From: Pampus argenteus
Taxonomy: Eukaryota > Chordata > Actinopteri > Scombriformes > Stromateidae
Assembly: GCA_036937835.1 (NCBI GenBank)
Contig: CM072860.1
Location: 6,279,001-6,343,000, forward strand
Direction: 5' to 3'
DNA length: 64,000 bases
The translations under genes and the position numbers were made by a program. The first letter of the stretch is position 1, and each line of letters starts with the position of its first letter. The notes beneath the pieces are model-generated. The model saw only the letters and a list, made by a program, of their open reading frames with translations, did not search any database and was not told where the DNA came from. Of this stretch, positions 50,801 through 62,514 are shown in pieces.

Positions 50801-53800
50801 CATCATCCAGAGATGTAATGTGAAGCACCAAAGCCTGACACCATTTGGGAGTATTTTTCAGTAATTAGACACTCACTCAGCATAGCGTCAGAGGTACTTT
50901 TTTTTCAACACCAGTGTCACATAAATAACAAAATATGCCAGACATGTGCCCTTTTGCGATCTGTGAGTAATCTTTAAGGGTACAAAAAACAAATAGCAGC
51001 CTACAGAAAACCCTGCATATGAGAATGAAACTCTAGATAATCCAGAGTATTAAAAAAGTACTGTATTGGTAAAAAATGTGTATGCTGTCTGTCAGAGGAG
51101 ACCACATGATTAGGTCAAAGAAGAAAAAAAAGAAAAGAAAAGAAAAGAAAACAGCACCTCCTGCTGGGCCAAGTCAGTGTCTAAGCACTGACCTGTTGCA
51201 AGTATAATATTCCCAAACCCCTCTCCATTTGGATCACCTATCATCTTCTCTCTGCTCATTGACAATCTGTATGACTGATCCAGTGGGTCCCACCTCCCGC
51301 TATTAAATGTCAAGGGTGAGTGCTCTTGACCTCACCGCACACTTACCGGCAACCTGCAAGGTTGATGTCCCATTCTAATATTCACATTATCAGACACAGG
51401 AGTTCTTGTCTCTCCAATAGATTCTTGTAGAAGGACTAAGATGTCAATAGTAGTTCCTTTGAGACATTACCGTTGCCGGAACTGGAGCCTCAATGGTCTC
51501 AGTGTTGCATTGAGGTGATTATTAATGCTCCCTACCGGGGCTGGACAAAAAAATAATAATGAAAAAAGTGTCTCCTGAAAGGCAGTAAAAAATTTATCTT
51601 TAAAAGTGGCTGTTTCTTTGCCAGGCCAAGGACTGCTTTGAATAGGAAGAGGAAGATATTACAGATTTTCATGTCAAGAATCATAATTTCTTGCACTTTC
51701 TAACCTTGCACATACAAATCTTTGCATATGAACAAAAAATACAAAATATATTGCACTGTACTGAACTACTTAATAGAAGCACTCACTGGCTATAAGAGGT
51801 TGAATTCTACATGAATTTAGTAGGTTTGATGTATTTATGTATGCTCTACTCTGAGTCATACTGTACTTCATGCAAAGATGTTTCATTTATGATCACTTAG
51901 TTTAAGGTTTGTGGAGATTTTAAGAAACAAAAGTATAAAAAAAGGAGCAAACAAAAAAAAAAAAAGACAGAAATCAAATCAAATCCAAAGCCCAGAAGAG
52001 GATGATCACTCCCTTTTTTGATACTAATGTCTTGCTGTCATGTCACCTCCTTTAGGAGACTGCCTTCGGAGACTGAGATCACTGCCCCTTTTTGTGTATT
52101 TCCCCATGGTATTTAAGGTTGACGCTGGCACATGATGTCATTGATTGTAGATCATCTAATATGGGTCGTGCTGGGAAGCAGAGATCCCACTGTGACTGTT
52201 AGGGCTATGTAATGCAAGACTGGGTGATGTCATTGCAACAGCACAATAGAGACAAAAGGGACAGTGTAACACTTAGACAATTTAATATGGAGCCGTTCAA
52301 TATGAGATACGGATAAATGGACTTCAATGATAATTAATTATGAACCCATTTGGAGTATAAATGTGTGTGTTTAAATGCTTTTATATGATCTCGTGCCAAA
52401 AGGAGGATTGCATTTGGTTTTATTTACAAGTAAATCGAGTCAAAAGTCACACAAAGACAATAGTATTTGTTCCATTCAAAAGGAAATTGAAGAGCACTTA
52501 TAGTACATATTTAATATTTTACCAATTAAAATTCCCAAGAAGACATTGGAAAGAAAAGAGACAGATATAGAGAAAATGGGGTTTTTTTTAGAATATGATG
52601 GATTTCCTTGAATCTAATATTCAAGGTCAAGAAGACTGAAAGAAACATTATCACTCTTTTAAGCCTTTTGTCAAACATTTTGACTGACAGCCAAGAACAG
52701 CTGAAGGCTTTCTGTGATCGGGAGAATAAAAAGGAATGAGGATAAGAGCAGCTGTGAAAAAGTATTACTTTTTTCTTTTCTTTTTCTTTCTTTTTTTGTT
52801 GCAAACAATCATGACAAATCTATGCATGCAGAATTATTCTGATGAAAGAAACGGAAAGTTTATTGGAATTCTTTTTTTTTTTTCAACCACCTTTCCAAAC
52901 AAACCAAATCAACTGCAGTCACTTTGTCTACTGAACAAAAAAAAAAAAGGCACTTTTATTGAAACGTTGCTCAAGCGTGATAAAAAAAAAAAAAAAAAAA
53001 AAAGCCCTTAAAGCAACAAAAACCAAATAAAACCTGAAAACAATTTCTTTCATCTCGATCCTTGGGGAAATACTGCTTGCGGTAGAACAGAGCAAGGTTT
53101 TCGGATCTCTGAGAAAATAGGGCATGAAATCTCAATTAGATGTGTCAAGATCCTGGGAAATTTCAATGCTTTTTTCCCCCCCGCACACTTGTCTCTGGGA
53201 GACACTGAGTAGGGCTTGACCACACAGTGCCTCATTCTCCCCCTGAAATAGCCTGGTTTAAATAGCCTGATTGGAGAGCAGGATGGACAGCATGGGCCTG
53301 TCTCTTTGGGGGTTACAGAGGGAGGGGAGCAGGTGCAGGGGAGACGACGATCGATTTGGTTGTCCATAGAATAAGAAAATCAAGGGGGTTTTATGTGGCA
53401 CCACTCCCTGGCAAACCTTCACAGAGTCCAGAAGATTAGAAAGTGAATTTCCCAGAAAACAAACAAAGAGCATCATTAAACAGAAGCCCCGAGACTGCTC
53501 ACACTTTGTCTCTTAAGTGTAATTTGATCTTTGGCTCCCTTTTTTAAATCCAAACGTCTGAGAATAAAGAGGGAGTTTCTGAACTCTTGTCTGATTGAAA
53601 GCCTTCTGGCACAAGTCTTTAAACAAGAAATACTTTTGAGAAAATAAGCTCTTTGATTAGGTCGCTGATCAGCCGCGTAGTTTCTTCTGCATTGCGTCTT
53701 AATTGATGACACTGTTTCATCAAGAGCATCACATGATGCAACGAACAAAAGGGTCAATTTGTGAGAAACACAGTCATGAGCTACTTTATTTCAGATAACT

Positions 53801-55330
53801 GCAAGTTCTTGCAAGATATTTTTTCAGTACAATCCTTTGAAAAACTTTTCGTTTGCAACTGCTAAGTTTACAACCTGTGTAAACTTGCCACATACTGCAC
53901 AGTCAGTCCTTGAATCATTTAACCGTCTAATTATAGTTAAAAAAGAAAAAAATCAATCACCAGAGAATGAGGGACATATCAATGCACAGAGACTTTTTTT
54001 TTTTTTCTTGAAAGCTTGAAACCCCATTGTACTGTGGGCACATGCATGATTAGTTGTCGTCATTATTGGTTATCGTCAGCCGAAATCTATTTCCACCGTC
54101 ACCTGCCATTGTTGCTGTGTTCCTGTTATTGCCACTCGAAAGACTTCTACTGTAGGTCCAAAATGCCAGCCTTTCAAAAACGAAACAAAAAAGAAATTGC
54201 ACTTTGTTTCTAATATGAGAGGCACAGATCTATCACACCACAGCTGCATAACTTGTGATCCTCCTTAGGAATTAAATTGAAAAATATTGACCCTACAAAG
54301 AGGATATGATGTTTATTGTGAAATTAAATAACAATACCACTTCATGTGTCTGTTATTAGGAGCTTTATGGGCTCTCACATATACTATCTGCATTCACTTT
54401 TACAATACGCACGACAACAATCAAGTTGATGAAATATCTGAGTATCATGTGTCAGTATAGGTCAACATCCAACATGTAAGGCTGACAATGGGTTTGTTTT
54501 AGACAAAGAATTGTGTGGTCACATCTCACAAACCCAAAGTGCGTCTTTTACACGTCTCAAGGTTTTCCTGACCTTGCATTTCAAAGTAGCCACAAAGTTG
54601 CAATTTATTATGCATTAGCCTAATCAAGAGTCAGCGAGGGACTTTGCTGGGCGAAACACGAAGAGCCAAAATCTTCCTCAAATTAAAGAAGGGATTTCAT
54701 TAGTAGGCAAAAGATGCTATGTTATACATTCGGGTCAAACAAACAAGTGATGGGATGATTAATTATTCAGCGGTGGCAGTTTGCTGAGATAATGGCTTCT
54801 CCGCCCTAATGAATTTAGCTAAAGAGAAACATGTTGGATCCTATTTTGGTTCAACATCTGAGGTATGATTCAGCTCTGTGGTGTCACATTAGTGCATCGC
54901 TATAGTTAATTGCTTCCACCCAAAGAAATATTTGTACAAGTCAGAGACAGCCCAGCTTTAGTGGAAAGATGAATTGAGCATGCATCTCATTCATTATTAC
55001 AAAGGGATTTATTTTGATGTGATTGGAAATGCATCCATGGAGGACACAGAGGGCAAAGAGGACTTGTTCACGTATTTAGAAACTACTTTGGTCCAAGGTC
55101 TTCTCCCTGTATCTGTGGTCTAAGTGAATACCAGTAAGTGCGTAAGATCGCTTCAGCCGGTAATGTAAAAACAGGCTGAAATGTAATCATTGGGGGCAAT
55201 TGTGCCCCTCAAAATATGTCCAATAGAAGTGTTTCTTTTTGCCACTGACAGGGTCAGATTGTTGTGTCTGATGACAATAAACACAGGAACTAACTGGCAG
55301 GAACTAACAGGTTGAAAAATACAGCATTGT
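47875..55330. other. Gene-poor AT-rich region
   Basis: No exon, RNA gene or clear transposon recognised over 7 kb. Contains A/T homopolymers (49939, 51955, 52980), an (AT)n tract near 49117 and an (AAAAG)n tract at about 51131-51151. The part at 54600-55130 is low in repeats with many ATTA/TAAT motifs, a pattern common in vertebrate non-coding enhancers. Confidence 0.5.
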
Positions 55331-55334
55331 CTTT

Positions 55335-55900
55335 GTTATGTCTTGTCTTTTCCTGTTTTATTTTGAAAAGATAACTCTCCTCTCGTTTCAGGTCACTTGC
55401 CCTTCCTCATGTGTCACCAGTCTGATTGTCTGCCCCGCCCTGATTGTTTGCACCTGTTCCCTATTTCCCTCATGTGTGTATATATAGTCTGTGTTTCCCC
55501 GTGTTTTCGTACATTCTGTCGTTGCACCCAAGCCCTCTTGTCTGCCATGTAAGTTTATGTACTTCCTTGATGAAGCTATTTTTTGTTGATGCTTTTAACT
55601 ACCATAGTCCTAGTGATACGCCTTTGATATTTTCTGTTGTTACTTTTACTGCCAAAGTCTGTGTTATCCTCAAAGTTTTTTGTCACCTCTTTAGAGAGAT
55701 TTTCTGTTGATACTTTATAGTCTTTAGTAATTTTCTTAGTCTCAGTGATTCTCCTCGCTAAAGAGTGACTTTGATTTTGTTAGTTGGTTATTCCTCCATT
55801 GGAGTGATTTTTTTAAAAAAAAGTATTTATTTTTTTATAACAATAAAAGTTTTGTCCAAATCTGCCTTTTCTGCCGCTTTGTTCTTAGCCTGACAAAAAT
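55335..55900 (+). mobile_element. LTR-like repeat fragment (possible solo LTR)
   Basis: The block has the layout of a retroelement promoter and polyadenylation unit: pyrimidine-rich U3-like sequence (TGCCCCGCCCTGATTG), a TATA box TATATATA (55479-55486), a T-rich downstream part and AATAAA (55842-55847) followed by TTTTGTCC. It resembles abundant fish repeats of this form. TG...CA termini (TGTTATGTC and GCCTGACA) are possible, but no convincing target-site duplication was found. Confidence 0.4.
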
Positions 55901-58204
55901 GTGTTTGGGGGCAATATCACAAATGGTTATTTTCATATGTTGTAGCATTTAAATTCAGGTGCCCACCCAAGAGATAAAAACAATATTAATGTATCTTGCA
56001 ACTTGTAGACACACACTGACTGCAAATAAAGTCAACGTAAATCGACACAAATTTACCCTGTGGGAGGTGTGAATTGAGGCAAATCTGTGCCACTTGACAA
56101 TGTTTTAGCTTGAGTGAAAATTCAATGCTTATCCCAAGGCTATGTATAAAAGTACACTGGATCACCAATTTCATTGACAATATAATATTATGGAAACCCT
56201 GAATGTCTACACAAAAATATTGTAGATGTTGACAAGTGGTGACACTAGATAAAAAGTCAGGGGATTCATCCTGTTGGGACCATGAATGTCTGCACAGGAT
56301 TTTATGGCATTACATCCTGCTGTTTTTAAGATTTCATTTTTAACCTGGACCCCCAACAGCCATACTGCTATCAAGGCTAAAAATTGTATTTTTACACTGA
56401 AAGCTTATCAGAAAGTTTCAGGGATTCATCATACAGTACATGTTTGTGAAGAGCTTGGTGAGTCAGAGATCCTTAGGTGTCCATCACAATGCGAAAGAAG
56501 ACAGAAAAAAAAAAAAATCTATTTCAATTTCAGTCTCAAAATGGAACAACCGGGCGAGCAGATAATCTCAACCACCTTTTCCAGGGCTTCATATGTGCCT
56601 GCGTGTGATTACAGGGAGCTCAATTAACGTAGGCCCAGGGGGACAGTTCAATCACAGAGACAAACATTCCCCCAACATAGCTTACGTGACCTGCAACCAA
56701 TGGTCCATCTTAGCTCCATTGATTGAGTTCAACAGGTTCAGGATGGTGGGTCTTGCAGACATCCACTTGAAACTTACAGATATGTCAGAGCCATGAAAAG
56801 AAAGACAGGCGGTTTTTTTTCGGCAGAACTTCTGTGTGAAGGATTCAAGCACTGTGACAGAAGAAAAATCTAAAAAAAATATATAAAAGAAGATATTTTT
56901 AAGTCTTAACTGAGGTAAACTCCTCAGTTGGGCTCATGTTGAGCCCAATGCCAAAGGCCTCCGAATACAAGCTTTTCCTATGATTTTACACTTGGAGCAG
57001 ATGTGTTTGCAATTTTTTTTCATCGACACAGTCTCATATATATGCTCTTATATCTATCCCCCATTCTCATGCAATCTTAACTATACCTGGAAAAAAAAAG
57101 GATGAATATTCTACAGAGACTAGCATCGTAAATCCGTTTGATACAACTCTTTTTTGCAGATCATACATGCAGGTCTTGTGAATTACTCCCTTTCCATTTC
57201 AAAGCGCTACAATCTGGGATTTTTTGCAACCATAATTGAATCTGAGATCACGCGCTCTCAGATATGGCGCCTGTTCCCCTGACACAGGCAAATCACAAGC
57301 ATCCTACGTTTCAAAGTGGCTTTCATGCAATTTCAAGAGAATATGGCTAATACGGCGTGTTTAGGCAGATCACAATGGGCGTAATCCCGTGTTTGGAAGA
57401 CTACCTCCCAGTGGCGCACAAATAATGAAGAACCCACTGTTTCCGACAAATGAAATGCTTCGGTCGCTCTGATTTGTTGTGACTAAGATTGAACAGTGAA
57501 AATATGACAACCACAAAAAGACAGTTGTCTTCTTCTTTGCCTGTGCCATACTGTGCATCATTTATGGGCAACAGGATACAGGGGACAAACTTGAAAGAAA
57601 GGAAGAAAGGCTTCATTTATACTGACTGTGGTTACTAATGCCTGATTTGAAGAGAGATTTTCATAAGTAATCCTTTGTTACCATTAGTAACCTCTATGGT
57701 TACGCTTGCTGCCCAATTAAGTGAATCTTAATTCACAATGCTCCATATTTTAAGTTTTGCCTTACAAGTTGTATTACTTGTGTGCTTTACACAGGCTCTG
57801 TCCTCTTGGGAGCAGAAAGACGGGCATTTTTGAGCAAATCAATAGCTATCTAAAGGGGCGAATCTCATGACATTAATCTTCTGGATCCACTAGTGATTCT
57901 CACTGTAATTAATCAATGCTTTTAAACAGAGAAATTCGGCAATTAATCTTTAATTCTCTAATGGAACATACACACAGAGGCAAAAAGCAGCTAAAAGTGA
58001 GGCTAAGTTATGTCGGCTCAGAGCTCATTCAATACAAGTCTAATGAGGTCTATTATGAGTCAGATGTGGTCTTTTTTGAAGCAGTCGAGTGTGCAGGAAG
58101 AGGGCCCATGAAGTGGAGGGTACAAGTCATTATGCTCAACGTTTTGCAAAATGTACAATTGCGAGAGAAGATGACTTCAGTAAGAATAGCTCAGCTGGTC
58201 CCCA
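55901..58204. other. Non-coding, low-repeat region with possible regulatory elements
   Basis: No gene recognised. The interval 57600-57960 has dense homeodomain-type TAATTA/ATTA motifs and a palindromic X-box-like site at 57677-57691. Confidence 0.45.
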
Positions 58205-58308
58205 TGGAGATTGGCCGAAAATTTGAGCCAATCTGATTGGCCGGATGAATCGAGCAATCTGATTGGCCGGATGAATCGAGCGATCTGATTGGCCGGAAAT
58301 TTGAACCA
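58205..58308. repeat. Outlying block of the 26-bp CCAAT minisatellite (4 units)
   Basis: Four units in the same orientation as the main array at 62515-64000, with starts spaced 26 bp (58205, 58231, 58257, 58283). Each has GATTGGCC; the last one degenerates into GAACCAATCAGATTTT. It is separated from the main array by the unrelated GCAGTG array. Confidence 0.9.
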
Positions 58309-58925
58309 ATCAGATTTTCATTGTAAATGCTTGGTAGGATTATTGTAGGTTTTTTTATTTTTTCAGAAAAAGGGCAAAAACTGGAATATTTTGTGCATGT
58401 AAACACTGAACAAAATGAATCAATGTCAGTCATTTGTAATTTCCACTTCTGCTAAAATAAAACAAAACAAGTAAATAACAAAAGTAACAGCAAAAGTAAT
58501 CACGGTTTCAAGTTATTAAGCAGTAATGTGATAAACTGCTTAATTGTCAAGTAGAAATAGTAATATATATTACTGGATTCAGCCGTTTGATGATTTCCAA
58601 AGCTTTCAGCTCAGTAGCAGCTCTGCCCACAGGCATTCCTCCACTCTGTTCCACATGCGTCACCACATTCTCAACACCGGGTCTGCAGAAATGTGTCAGG
58701 ATATTTGTTATGAGTTTCGATTAAGTTCACGGTTGTAACAGTTTTCAAGAAAGGCTGAGTGTATTGACAACAGATTTGTTGAAAGTCTAGAAAGTAACCC
58801 CCAGATGTAAAATTTAAATCAATCTACAATAGGCTATATATTTTGTCAATGTGTTTATATTTACTGTGCATCAATATGCAACAGTTTGTTCCAGTTAGTG
58901 TGGAACATGTTACTGTAGGTAATCA
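58309..58925. other. Spacer between the two satellites
   Basis: About 600 bp of ordinary AT-rich single-copy-looking sequence without a recognised gene. Confidence 0.6.
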
Positions 58926-61900
58926 GTGCAGTGCAACAGTGCAGCAGTGCAGCGCAGTGAGACAATGCAGTACAGCAAATGCAGTGAAGCGAAACAATGC
59001 AGTGCGACAAATGCAGTGCGCAAAACGCAGTGAAACGTAAAATGCAGTGCGATAAATGCAGTGAAACAAAACAATGCAGTGCGACGACAAATACAGCGAA
59101 ACGTAACAATGCAGTGCGTAAAATGCAGTGACACGTAACACTGCAGCGCGTTAAATGCAGTGAAACGAAACAATGCAGTGCGTAAAATGCAGTGACACGT
59201 AACACTGCAGTGGGCAAAATGCAGTGCGTAGAATGCAGTGAAACGTAAATTGCAGTGCGTAAAATGCAGTGAAACGTAACAGTGCAGTGCGTAAAATGCA
59301 GTGAAACGTAAAATGCAGTGAAACGTAAAATGCAGTGAAACGTAACAGTGCAGTGCGTAAAATACAGTGCGACAAACGCAGTGAAACGTAACAGTGCAGT
59401 GCGTAAAATGCAGTGAAACGTAACAGTGCAGTGCGTAAAATGCAGTGCGTAAAATGCAGTGCGACAAACGCAGCGAAACGTAACAGTGCAGTGCGTAAAA
59501 TGCAGTGAAACGTAACAATGCAGTGCGTAAAATGCAGTGCGACAAACGCAGTGAAACGTAACAGTGCAGTGCGTAAAATGCAGTGAAACGTAAAATGCAG
59601 TGCGTAAAATGCAGTGAAACGTAACAGTGCAGTGCGTAAAATGCAGTGAAACGTAACAGTGCAGTGCGTAAAATGCAGTGAAACGTAAAATGCAGTGCGT
59701 AAAATGCAGTGCGACAAACGCAGTGAAACGTAACAGTGCAGTGCGTAAAATGCAGTGAAACGTAAAATGCAGTGCGTAACAGTGCAGTGCGTAAAATGCA
59801 GTGAAACGTAACAATGCAGTGCGTAAAATGCAGTGCGACAAACGCAGTGAAACGTAACAGTGCAGTGCGTAAAATGCAGTGAAACGTAAAATGCAGTGCG
59901 TAAAATGCAGTGAAACGTAACAGTGCAGTGCGTAAAATGCAGTGAAACGTAAAATGCAGTGCGTAAAACGCAGTGCGACAAACGCAGTGAAACGTAACAG
60001 TGCAGTGCGTAAAATGCAGTGAAACGTAAAATGCAGTGCGTAACAGTGCAGTGCGTAAAATGCAGTGAAACGTAACAATGCAGTGCGTAAAATGCAGTGA
60101 AACGTAACAGTGCAGTGCGTAAAATGCAGTGAAACGTAAAATGCAGTGCGTAAAATGCAGTGCGACAAACGCAGTGAAATGTAACAGTGCAGTGCGTAAA
60201 ATGCAGTGAAACGTAAAATGCAGTGGGTAAAATGCAGTGCGACAAACGCAGTGAAACGTAACAGTGCAGTGCGTAAAATGCAGTGAAACGTAAAATGCAG
60301 TGCGTAACAGTGCAGTGCGTAAAATGCAGTGAAACGTAACAATGCAGTGCGTAAAATGCAGTGAAACGTAACAATGCAGTGCGTAAAATGCAGTGCGACA
60401 AACGCAGTGAAACGTAACAGTGCAGTGCGTAAAATGCAGTGAAACGTAAAATGCAGTGCGTAAAATGCAGTGAAACGTAACAGTGCAGTGCGTAAAATGC
60501 AGTGAAACGTAAAATGCAGTGCGTAAAATGCAGTGCGTAAAATGCAGTGCGTAAAATGCAGTGCGACAAACGCAGTGAAACGTAACAGTGCAGTGCGTAA
60601 AATGCAGTGAAACGTAACAATGCAGTGCGTAAAATGCAGTGCGACAAACGCAGTGAAACTTAACAGTGCAGTGCGTAAAATGCAGTGAAACGTAAAATGC
60701 AGTGCGTAAAATGCAGTGAAACGTAACAGTGCAGTGCGTAAAATGCAGTGAAACGTAAAATGCAGTGCGTAAAATGCAGTGCGACAAACGCAGTGAAACG
60801 TAACAGTGCAGTGCGTAAAATGCAGTGAAACGTAACAATGCAGTGCGTAAAATGCAGTGAAACGTAACAATGCAGTGCGTAAAATGCAGTGCGACAAACG
60901 CAGTGAAACGTAACAGTGCAGTGCGTAAAATGCAGTGAAACGTAAAATGCAGTGCGTAAAATGCAGTGCGTAAAATGCAGTGAAACGTAACAGTGCAGTG
61001 CGTAAAATGCAGTGAAACGTAAAATGCAGTGCGTAAAACGCAGTGCGACAAACGCAGTGAAACGTAACAGTGCAGTGCGTAAAATGCAGTGAAACGTAAA
61101 ATGCAGTGCGTAACAGTGCAGTGCGTAAAATGCAGTGAAACGTAACAATGCAGTGCGTAAAATGCAGTGAAACGTAACAGTGCAGTGCGTAAAATGCAGT
61201 GAAACGTAAAATGCAGTGCGTAAAATGCAGTGCGACAAACGCAGTGAAATGTAACAGTGCAGTGCGTAAAATGCAGTGAAACGTAAAATGCAGTGGGTAA
61301 AATGCAGTGCGACAAACGCAGTGAAACGTAACAGTGCAGTGCGTAAAATGCAGTGAAACGTAAAATGCAGTGCGTAACAGTGCAGTGCGTAAAATGCAGT
61401 GAAACGTAACAATGCAGTGCGTAAAATGCAGTGAAACGTAACAATGCAGTGCGTAAAATGCAGTGCGACAAACGCAGTGAAACGTAACAGTGCAGTGCGT
61501 AAAATGCAGTGAAACGTAAAATGCAGTGCGTAAAATGCAGTGAAACGTAACAGTGCAGTGCGTAAAATGCAGTGCGACAAACGCAGTGAAACGTAACAGT
61601 GCAGTGCGTAAAATGCAGTGAAACGTAAAATGCAGTGCGTAAAATGCAGTGAAACGTAACAGTGCAGTGCGTAAAATGCAGTGAAACGTAAAATGCAGTG
61701 CGTAAAATGCAGTGCGACAAACGCAGTGAAACGTAACAGTGCAGTGCGTAAAATGCAGTGAAACGTAAAATGCAGTGCGTAACAGTGCAGTGCGTAAAAT
61801 GCAGTGAAACGTAACAATGCAGTGCGTAAAATGCAGTGAAACGTAACAGTGCAGTGCGTAAAATGCAGTGAAACGTAACAATGCAGTGCGTAAAATGCAG

Positions 61901-62445
61901 TGCGACAAACGCAGTGAAACGTAACAGTGCAGTGCGTAAAATGCAGTGAAACGTAAAATGCAGTGCGTAACAGTGCAGTGCGTAAAATGCAGTGAAACGT
62001 AAAATGCAGTGCGTAACAGTGCAGTGCGTAAAATGCAGTGAAACGTAACAATGCAGTGCGTAAAATGCAGTGCGACAAACGCAGTGAAACGTAACAGTGC
62101 AGTGCGTAAAATGCAGTGAAACGTGACAGTGCAGTGCGTAAAATGCAGTGCGTAAAATGCAGTGCGTAAAATGCAGTGAAACGTAACAATGCAGTGCGTA
62201 AAATGCAGTGCGACAAACGCAGTGAAACGTAACAGTGCAGTGCGTAAAATGCAGTGAAACGTAACAGTGCAGTGCGTAAAATGCAGTGAAACGTAAAATG
62301 CAGTGCGTAACAGTGCAGTGCGTGAAATGCAGTGAAACGTAAAATGCAGTGCGTAAAATGCAGTGAAACGTAACAGTGCAGTGCGTGAAATGCAGTGAAA
62401 CGTAGCGTGCAGTGCAGTGCAGCCGTGCAGTGCAGCAGTGCAGCA
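58926..62445. repeat. GCAGTG satellite array (3.5 kb, composite 14/18-bp monomers)
   Basis: Built from related monomers: TGCAGTGCGTAAAA (14 bp), TGCAGTGAAACGTAACAG or its 17-bp form ending AAAA, and TGCAGTGCGACAAA. They usually alternate as dimers of about 31-32 bp. The left edge (58926-59280) and right edge (62400-62445) are more diverged than the core, as expected for unequal crossing-over. The core contains a 620-bp segment repeated exactly 1,070 bp further on. All three - strand frames are nearly stop-free because the units hold almost no TTA, CTA or TCA on the + strand; the resulting Cys/His/Phe-rich frames are not considered genes. Confidence 0.95.
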
Positions 62446-62514
62446 CTCTTTTAGGCTCCAAGGTGTTGGTACGTACTTTCACTTATGGGTGAAGCAACAA
62501 ACTAACAGAAACTT
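62446..62514. other. Short junction between the two arrays
   Basis: About 70 bp of non-repetitive sequence (GGCTCCAAGGTGTTGG...) separates the GCAGTG array from the 26-bp array. Confidence 0.7.

Noticed and set aside
58861..62482. Open frames of 1,015 and 1,190 codons on the - strand, Cys/His-rich
   Set aside because: All three frames are open because the satellite units contain almost no TTA/CTA/TCA. The frames follow the repeat exactly, with no domain, splice site or unique sequence.
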